Of a stretch of DNA of 64,000 bases, positions 58,563 through 64,000 are shown piece by piece. The stretch comes from CAYTZH01 sp964442285 (GTDB taxonomy: Bacteria > Myxococcota_A > UBA9160 > JAFDET01): contig CAYTZH010000026.1 in the NCBI GenBank assembly GCA_964442285.1, forward strand, positions 4,128 to 68,127, read 5' to 3'. The notes under the pieces are model-generated. The model was given only the letters and a program-made list of their open reading frames with translations, was not told where the DNA came from and did not search any database. Numbering within the stretch: the stretch's first letter is position 1; every line of letters begins with the position of its first letter. Both the position numbers and the translations under genes were made by a program.

Positions 58563-59603
58563 TCACCGCACCCGCCACGACAGTAACCGAGGCGCTGTGG
58601 CGTCGCTGCGGTCGATCACCGCCTCGACCGTCCGGCGCACGCCCTTGACCTCGGCCCGGGCCCGGATCTCGAAGACGTCGGAGGTGTAGTCCAGGGGCGG
58701 GAAGGTCTGGTTCGGCACGGCGTCGAGGATGCTGCGGCAGTCGGGCGCGCTGGCGGACTCGGCGCACCAGAGGCCGCCGTCCTCCCGGTGGCGAAGGAGG
58801 TCGCCCACCATGCGCTCGTCCGCGAAGCGGAAGTCCGGCAGCAGGCCGTAGACGAGCACCGAGAGAACCCAGGCCGGCGCCGTGTTGGGATTGATCCCCT
58901 CGCCCCCGACGTAGGGGAAGACGGTGACGTAGGGGCGCAGGGCGTCGACGATCGCCGGCTCGAAGCCCCGCACCAGGCCGAGCTCGTCCACCGAGAGCAG
59001 GGGGCGGTTCTCGGCCCGGTACGGCGGGTCCTGCTGCTGGTACCAGTCGTCCTCGAAGCCGCCGCGCAGGCCCGTGTTGTCGGCGTCCACGAAGTCGATC
59101 AGGTTGCGGGCGAGCTCGTCCGGGTCCGCCACCTCCAGCTCGGGCGGCAGGGTCGCCTCCTCCATGGCGCGCCGGATCAGCGCGGCGAGGACCAGCTCCC
59201 CGACCTCCTCCCGCAGGCTCCCCTCCGAGAAGAAGGCATTCAGGTTCAGACGGGCGCCGGCGTCCTGGATCTCGACGCGCAGCTCGGCGTCCTCGGCGCT
59301 GGCCAGGTCTACCGCGGCCAGGCGCGCCCAGGCGTCGTAGGGGCTCTCGATCTCGAGCTGGGCCTGCGTCTCGCGCAGGCGATCCTCGAGCAGGACCGCC
59401 GTGGCCAGCCGGATGCCGCCGCGGGCCAGGGCCTCCGCCCGCGCCGCGGCGTCCCGATTCTCCACGATCGTGGCGTCGATCATCACGCGCCGGGCGAAGG
59501 CGGTGACCGAGGTGATCAGCAGGAAGGTGAAGACCATCACCAGGGCCAGCGCGACCCCCTGCTGACGGCGCTCGCGGCGCGACGTGTCGAGGTCGGCCGT
59601 CAT
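58563..59603 (-). CDS. gspK: Minor pseudopilin GspK
   Basis: The 346-residue tip pseudopilin has an N-terminal prepilin-like start QQGVALALVMVFTFLL, which lacks the Glu at +5 as expected for GspK. The large domain shows AELRVEIQDAGARLNLNAFF, NLIDFVDADNTGLRGGFEDD and YRAENRPLLSVDELGLVRGF, the conserved saposin-like region with the two-calcium site. GspK caps the pseudopilus together with GspI and GspJ. The ATG overlaps the gspJ stop. Confidence 0.9.
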   Translation of the reverse strand: MTADLDTSRRERRQQGVALALVMVFTFLLITSVTAFARRVMIDATIVENRDAAARAEALARGGIRLATAVLLEDRLRETQAQLEIESPYDAWARLAAVDLASAEDAELRVEIQDAGARLNLNAFFSEGSLREEVGELVLAALIRRAMEEATLPPELEVADPDELARNLIDFVDADNTGLRGGFEDDWYQQQDPPYRAENRPLLSVDELGLVRGFEPAIVDALRPYVTVFPYVGGEGINPNTAPAWVLSVLVYGLLPDFRFADERMVGDLLRHREDGGLWCAESASAPDCRSILDAVPNQTFPPLDYTSDVFEIRARAEVKGVRRTVEAVIDRSDATAPRLLSWRVR

Positions 59604-60595
59604 TGGCAGTTGGCGGGGACCGTGAGGCCGAAGGAGCCCACCGGCAGGGAGCCGTTCACCTGACCGGCGGCGATGGCCGCCTCGACAGCCGGTACCCACG
59701 AGGCGTTGGGGTTGCGGCTGATGCAGTCCCGGATCGTGACAACCTGGTTCGGCCGGTCCGGGTCGGGGTCCGAGTCGTTCACCGGATCTTCGTCGTCGGG
59801 GATGCCGTCGTTGTCGTCGTCGGGGTCCGTGCTGTCGGGCTCGCCGTCGCCGTCGGAGTCGACGTCGGCGGCGAGGTCGCCCTCCGCCAGCAAGAGCTCC
59901 AGGTCGAGCGCCGACACGGGGATCAGCACCTGGCGCCGCACCGGGGGCGGGGGCTCGGGGGCCAGCTCGGGATCCGCGTCCGGGTCCGGGGCCCAGGCCA
60001 GCTGCAGGTCGGCGCCCCGCGGCAGCTGGCTGGCGTCCAGGGTCGAGGAGTTCCACTCCTCCTTCCAGGCGCCGTCTTGCGTGAGCCAGCGCACGGCGAA
60101 CAGGTCCACGCCCTCGGCCAGCACCCGGGCGCCGTCCTCCTCGAGCACCGGGATGTCGAGCTCCAGGGACTCGGGCGCGCGCCAGGGCTGGCTCCAGCGC
60201 ACCAGGTCGCGGCGGTCGCCGTCGTCGCGCAGGGCGTAGGTCACCAGCAGCAGGTCCGACTCGCCCACGACGGCGCCCCGCGGCCGGTGGTTGCGGGTCA
60301 CGAAGCGCAGGTGGTCGGAGCCGGGACCGTCCCCGCGCCGCTCGCCCAGGAAGACCCAGGGGTGGTCCAGGGGATCGACCCCGGCGGGCGTCGCCACGAG
60401 GACGCTTCCCTCCAGGTCGCGGGCGATGCGGTCCACCACGGTCACCCCCCGGCGCACCTCGCGCACCCGCTCGGTGGCCGCGGCGCTCTGGCGGGAGAGG
60501 TCGATGTAGAAGTTGATCGTGGTGGCGACCACCATGCCGAGCAGCAGCATGACGGCCAGCATCTCCACCAGCGTGAACGCGGCGCGCCGCCTCAT
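59600..60595 (-). CDS. gspJ: Minor pseudopilin GspJ with calcium-binding repeat insert
   Basis: The 331-residue pseudopilin starts with the prepilin motif RRRAAFTLVEMLAVMLLLGM (Glu at +5). The beta-rich globular part runs to about residue 235. Residues 240-277 contain a thrombospondin type-3-like acidic insert (DSDGDGEPDSTDPDDDNDGI, then PDDEDPVNDSDPDPDRPN), rich in DxDxDG calcium loops and not found in ordinary GspJ, whose usual length is near 200. A Cys-containing tail follows. It overlaps gspI by four bases. Confidence 0.86.
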   Translation of the reverse strand: MRRRAAFTLVEMLAVMLLLGMVVATTINFYIDLSRQSAAATERVREVRRGVTVVDRIARDLEGSVLVATPAGVDPLDHPWVFLGERRGDGPGSDHLRFVTRNHRPRGAVVGESDLLLVTYALRDDGDRRDLVRWSQPWRAPESLELDIPVLEEDGARVLAEGVDLFAVRWLTQDGAWKEEWNSSTLDASQLPRGADLQLAWAPDPDADPELAPEPPPPVRRQVLIPVSALDLELLLAEGDLAADVDSDGDGEPDSTDPDDDNDGIPDDEDPVNDSDPDPDRPNQVVTIRDCISRNPNASWVPAVEAAIAAGQVNGSLPVGSFGLTVPANCQ

Positions 60596-61170
60596 CGGTC
60601 CACCCCCGTGCCCAGGGCGTTCCCGGCGCCGGGGTTCGCCCCTGCGGCGGCGTCGTCGGGCGCGAGCCCCGAGAGCAGCGACTGGGCGGAGGCGACGTCG
60701 AAGAGCACCGTCTCGCGCAGGATCTCCTCGGTGCCGGCGGTCTCCTCCCAGCGCACCCGCACCGTCACGCGGCGCACCGGTGGGAGCGCGCCGCCCCGCA
60801 GGGTCTCGGGGAACAGGGTCTGGCCGTCGGGGATCGACGCGCGGGCCTCGGAACGGAACAGCTCGGGCAGGCGGTCGTCCGGCCCCGGCTCGGGCAGCGC
60901 GAGCTCGAAGCCCGTGGTCTCGATCTCGACGGCGTAGCCGTCCTGCTCGCGCTCCTCGATCCCGGGCTCCGGCGCCGTGCCCCCGATCTCGGCGGTGGCC
61001 TCGACCTCCGCGAGCACGGCGTCGGCCACCAGGGAGGCCTCCAGGCGCCGGTCCGCCAGGCCCTCTCGCGCCAGCAGCTCGATGTTCGAGCGGGCGAGGG
61101 TGGTGAAGACGATGCCGATCACGGCGACCGCCGCGAGCACCTCGAAGAGGGTGAGGCCGCTCCTACGCAT
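60592..61170 (-). CDS. gspI: Minor pseudopilin GspI
   Basis: The 192-residue protein has the prepilin start MRRSGLTLFEVLAAVAVIGI with Glu at +5 after the basic leader, then a long helix RLEASLVADAVLAEVEATAE. Its C-terminal domain is longer than the classical 120-residue GspI and ends in a low-complexity tail (APDDAAAGANPGAGNALG). The ATG lies inside the end of gspH, an 8-base overlap. Confidence 0.84.
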   Translation of the reverse strand: MRRSGLTLFEVLAAVAVIGIVFTTLARSNIELLAREGLADRRLEASLVADAVLAEVEATAEIGGTAPEPGIEEREQDGYAVEIETTGFELALPEPGPDDRLPELFRSEARASIPDGQTLFPETLRGGALPPVRRVTVRVRWEETAGTEEILRETVLFDVASAQSLLSGLAPDDAAAGANPGAGNALGTGVDR

Positions 61171-61723
61171 CTTCCACCTCGACGGCGTCGACGAGGGCGC
61201 GGACCACCAGCACCAGGGCGTAGCCCCCGACCTCCTCGACGCGGATGCGCGCCGGCTCGGCGCTGCCGTCGAAGGCGAACTCGAGCGGGTAGAGGCCGCG
61301 CTCCACCGTGGTGTAGCCGAGCTCGACGCCCCGGAAGAAGGACCCGTTGCGGAGCGCCTGGCTCGCGCCGAACGCCGAGGGCAGCCGCTCCCAGTCCGCA
61401 TTCGGCCCCGGCGGCGGCGAGAGGTCCACGCCGCCGCGCCCGAAGGCGTCCTCCGGCGCCGCGTCCGCCTCGGCCTCCTGCTGGAGCTGCCACTCCACCC
61501 ACCAGCGCCCGCCCTCGAGGTCGAGCTGCACCCGATGGGGGATGCCGGTCATGACGGTGCGCTGGCGCGCCAGCTCGATCCCGCCCGCCAGGTCCCGGGC
61601 GTCCTCCCGCACCCGCGCCGACGCCGTGACCCCGAGGCTCGGCAGCACGAGGGTCGAGGCCACGCCGAGGATCACGATCACGGCGAGCAGCTCGAGCAGG
61701 GTGAAGCCGGCGCGCCTCGTCAC
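61163..61723 (-). CDS. gspH: Minor pseudopilin GspH
   Basis: The 186-residue pseudopilin opens MTRRAGFTLLELLAVIVILG and has the GspH-type beta domain with LAGGIELARQRTVMTGIPHR VQLDLEGGRWWVEWQ. It ends VGGYALVLVVRALVDAVEVE. The GTG start is six bases from the gspG stop. It is one of the minor subunits below the pseudopilus tip. Confidence 0.85.
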   Translation of the reverse strand: MTRRAGFTLLELLAVIVILGVASTLVLPSLGVTASARVREDARDLAGGIELARQRTVMTGIPHRVQLDLEGGRWWVEWQLQQEAEADAAPEDAFGRGGVDLSPPPGPNADWERLPSAFGASQALRNGSFFRGVELGYTTVERGLYPLEFAFDGSAEPARIRVEEVGGYALVLVVRALVDAVEVEDA

Positions 61724-61729
61724 GGCGTC

Positions 61730-62191
61730 CTAGCCCTGCTCGCCGCCGCTCCAGTTGCCGACGTCGGCGTCGTTGTCGGCGCCGCCGGGCTGGCCGTCGG
61801 CACCGAAGGACCAGAGGTCGAAGGTGTGGGGATTCGCCTGGCCCGGCCGCAGGTACTGGTAGGGGTTGTCCCAGGGGTCGAGGGGGACCTCGCCGCCCTG
61901 GAGGTAGCCCTCGGGCCGCCAGCGCTTGGGGACCGGCTCGATGGTGGGCTGCTGCACCAGCGCCTGCAGGCCCTGCTCGGTGCTCGGGTAGCGCGCATTG
62001 TCGAGCCGGTAGAACTCGAGGGCGCTCTCCAGCTGCTTGATCTGGGTGCGGGCCGTGTTGACCCGGGCCGTGTCGACCTGGCCGAAGATCGCCACGCCGA
62101 CGATGCCGCCGAGCAGGCCGATGATCAGCACCACCGCCATGATCTCGATGAGCGTGAATCCGGCGCCGCGGCGCCAGGGGTTGTTCTCCAT
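61730..62191 (-). CDS. gspG: Major pseudopilin GspG
   Basis: The 153-residue major pseudopilin is well conserved. The prepilin peptidase site and helix are GAGFTLIEIMAVVLIIGLLG. YRLDNARYPSTEQGLQALVQ and PLDPWDNPYQYLRPG follow, with the calcium-loop region DLWSFGADGQPGG. The C-terminus GADNDADVGNWSGGEQG carries the Asp residues expected for calcium binding. It polymerises into the pseudopilus. Confidence 0.94.
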   Translation of the reverse strand: MENNPWRRGAGFTLIEIMAVVLIIGLLGGIVGVAIFGQVDTARVNTARTQIKQLESALEFYRLDNARYPSTEQGLQALVQQPTIEPVPKRWRPEGYLQGGEVPLDPWDNPYQYLRPGQANPHTFDLWSFGADGQPGGADNDADVGNWSGGEQG

Positions 62192-62205
62192 CGCAGGGGC
62201 CTCCT

Positions 62206-63450
62206 TCACGAGAGCGAGCTGGTGACCTCGAGCAGGGGCACGAGGGTCGCCAGGATGATGACCAGGACGATTCCGACCATGATCAGGATCAGCAGGGGCT
62301 CGAGCAGGGCGGTGAAGCGCTGGACGGCGGTCTCCACCTGCTCGTCGTAGCTCTCGGCGACCTTGGCCAGCATGGCCTCCAGCTCGCCGCTCTGCTCGCC
62401 CACCTCCACCATGTGGGTGACGAGCGGCGGGAACTGGCCGCTGGCGCGCAGCGGCGCCGCCAGGGCGGCGCCCTCCGTGACGCTCTCGCGGGCGTGCTCG
62501 ATGGCGCGGGCGAGCACGCCGTTGTTGGTGACCCGGGCCGAGATGTCCAGGGCGCGGGTGATCGGCAGCCCGCCGGCCAGCAGCGTGGAGAGCGTGCGGG
62601 TGAAGCGGGAGAGGGCGATCTGGCGCAGGGTGTGCCCGAGCACCGGGATCCGCAGGGTGAGGCGGTCGTAGACGTCGCGGCCCGCCTCGGTGCGCACGTA
62701 GGCCCGCAGCAGCAGGAAGAGCACGAGGCCGCCCCCGCCGAAGGCCCACCAGTAGTCCCGGCCCAGGTTGGCGCCGCCGATGATCACCTGGGTGTAGAGC
62801 GGGAGCTCCGCGTTCAGGCTGGCGAGGAGCTCCGTGATCTGGGGCAGCACGAAGGTCACCAGGGCGGCGACCACCAGCAGGGCGAAGCCGAGCATGAAGA
62901 GCGGGTAGGCCAGGATCGAGATCACCTTGCCCCGCAGCCGCTCCTGGCTCTCCAGATAGTCGGCCAGGCGCGCCAGCACCTGCTCCAGGGCGCCGCCCGC
63001 CTCGCCGGCGCGCACCATGCCGCAGTAGAGGTCCGAGAAGGGTCCCGCCTGGGCCATGGCGTCGGCCAGGGCCGCGCCCTCGTTCACGCGGTCGCGCACG
63101 CCGCCGAGCACCGACTTGAGCTTGTCGTTCTCCACCTGCTCCGAGACCGCCCCGATGGCCGACACCAGGGGCACGCCCGCTCCCACCAGGGTCGCGAGCT
63201 GGCGGGTGGCCAGGGCCAGGTCGGCCCCCGGGATGCGCCGGAGGCTCGGCAGCGTGATCGACATGGACAGGCCGCGGCCGGAGACGCCGGCCCCGCTGCC
63301 GCTCTTGGCGGGGCCGCCCTCGGAGACCTCCGTGGGGACGATGCCGTCGCGGCGCAGCTTCTGGCGGGCCGCCCGCAGGTTCTCCGCGTCGACGTGGCCG
63401 CGCATGGCGCGGCCGCCGACGCCCACCCCCTTGTACGCGTAGACCGGCAC
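62206..63450 (-). CDS. gspF: Type II secretion inner-membrane protein GspF
   Basis: The 414-residue platform protein has the two GspF cytoplasmic helix-bundle domains (LALATRQLATLVGAGVPLVS and ALSRFTRTLSTLLAGGLPIT) and three membrane helices, with ISILAYPLFMLGFALLVVAAL and the last LLILIMVGIVLVIILATLVP. Motif VGEQSGELEAML closes the second domain. The GTG start (VPVYAYKGVG) is 8 bases after gspE. Confidence 0.93.
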   Translation of the reverse strand: MPVYAYKGVGVGGRAMRGHVDAENLRAARQKLRRDGIVPTEVSEGGPAKSGSGAGVSGRGLSMSITLPSLRRIPGADLALATRQLATLVGAGVPLVSAIGAVSEQVENDKLKSVLGGVRDRVNEGAALADAMAQAGPFSDLYCGMVRAGEAGGALEQVLARLADYLESQERLRGKVISILAYPLFMLGFALLVVAALVTFVLPQITELLASLNAELPLYTQVIIGGANLGRDYWWAFGGGGLVLFLLLRAYVRTEAGRDVYDRLTLRIPVLGHTLRQIALSRFTRTLSTLLAGGLPITRALDISARVTNNGVLARAIEHARESVTEGAALAAPLRASGQFPPLVTHMVEVGEQSGELEAMLAKVAESYDEQVETAVQRFTALLEPLLILIMVGIVLVIILATLVPLLEVTSSLS

Positions 63451-63458
63451 GAGGTCGC

Positions 63459-64000
63459 CTAGATCTGGGCCACCGCGCCCTCTTCCTCGGTGGCGCGGAG
63501 CACCTCGGCGATCGAGGTGACGCCCCGGAGCACCTTGCGGGCGCCGTCGGCACGCAGGGTCCCCATGCCCTTCTCGATGGCCTTGCGCTTGACGCTCTTG
63601 GCGTCGGTGGTCGTACTCACCATGGCGCGGATCTCGTCGTCGATGAGCATGAGCTCGAAGATCCCGATGCGGCCCCGGTAGCCGGTGTTGTTGCAGCGGG
63701 CGCAGCCCACGGGCTGGTAGACCGTCACCGGCTTGTGGGCGCGGACGCCGATCTCCGCCAGCTCCTCGGCGGTGGGCGTGTGGGCCTCGCGGCAGTCCTG
63801 GCACAGGACCCGGATCAGGCGCTGGGCCAGCACCGCCGAGAGCGACGAGGCCACCAGGAAGGGCTCGACGCCCATGTCCACCAGCCGCGTGATGGCGCTC
63901 GGGGCGTCGTTGGTGTGGAGCGTCGAGAAGACCAGGTGGCCGGTCAGCGAGGCCTGGATGGCGATCTCGGCGGTCTCCAGGTCGCGGATCTCGCCCACCA
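63459..64000 (-). CDS. gspE: Type II secretion ATPase GspE (5' end beyond the window)
   Basis: The visible 180 residues are the C-terminal part of the secretion ATPase, beginning inside the Walker B region (VGEIRDLETAEIAIQASLTG). The His box HLVFSTLHTNDAPSAITRLVD and the zinc-binding tetracysteine motif (CQDCRE ... CARCNNTGYRGR) follow. The conserved G-x-x-T-L-R near the end is present. It powers pseudopilus assembly. The Walker A part and gspD/gspC lie beyond the right edge. Confidence 0.95.
   Translation of the reverse strand, partial: VGEIRDLETAEIAIQASLTGHLVFSTLHTNDAPSAITRLVDMGVEPFLVASSLSAVLAQRLIRVLCQDCREAHTPTAEELAEIGVRAHKPVTVYQPVGCARCNNTGYRGRIGIFELMLIDDEIRAMVSTTTDAKSVKRKAIEKGMGTLRADGARKVLRGVTSIAEVLRATEEEGAVAQI

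Overview
This is a very GC-rich chromosomal window (visibly about 70 percent G+C) from a bacterium with anoxygenic-phototrophy genes. It carries radical-SAM BchE, BchJ, HemN, BciA, a PucC/LhaA-type antenna assembly protein and the two short LH1-type antenna polypeptides, but no reaction-centre genes. The housekeeping content (DivIVA next to proC/yggS/maf, glycine cleavage as a split P-protein, a GspE-N type II secretion operon with a PilM-like GspL, SCP2, EthD and CaiB proteins) looks deltaproteobacterial in the broad sense. A Myxococcota-like phototroph is my best guess. The assignment is an inference and would need marker-gene phylogeny.

Layout. Positions 1-10650 are the pigment/antenna region. 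hemJ is followed by a tightly overlapping bchE-bchJ-hemN-bciA operon on the + strand. On the - strand lies pufB-pufA-(repeat protein)-lhaA-def-SRPBCC, divergent from a DUF2269 membrane protein. Both bchE and the pufBA/DUF2269 intergenic region carry paired TGT-N12-ACA-like sites, the recognition pattern of the PpsR/CrtJ photosynthesis repressor. The protein encoded between pufA and lhaA has seven copies of a short Pro-Leu-Gly motif, is unfamiliar to me, and is the most interesting unknown here.

Positions 10700-20230 hold a secreted SH3 protein, tRNA-Ala, tRNA-Leu, a MoeB-rhodanese fusion, two SCP2-domain proteins flanking a UvrA-family ATPase and an EAL protein, a ribosome hibernation factor, a selenocysteine tRNA (selC) and a MerR-TPR regulator.

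Positions 20040-30370 are one long - strand run: maf-yggS-proC-divIVA-fmdB-folD-gcvT-gcvH-gcvPA-gcvPB-M48 peptidase. It joins one-carbon/glycine metabolism to conserved cell-division-neighbourhood genes.

Positions 30500-45770 hold DUF2203, a carotenoid oxygenase, an EthD protein, a rubrerythrin/iron-sulfur/DUF3501 module, fumC, a response regulator, a CaiB transferase, TrkH, and a TetR-controlled RND efflux pump.

Positions 45950-55570 hold an SDR, a HEAT protein, an MBL hydrolase, the PmbA/TldD protease pair, a HAD phosphatase, an ArnT-like glycosyltransferase, a membrane protein and an ArsR-methyltransferase fusion. Positions 55579-64000 are the type II secretion genes gspN to gspE in reverse order, with gspE running off the right edge.

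There is no gene-free stretch above 300 bases. Many genes overlap by 4 bases (ATGA/GTGA), and several first genes have a TANNNT box 6-7 bases before the start codon, suggesting leaderless transcripts. No insertion sequences, phage genes or CRISPR arrays were seen.
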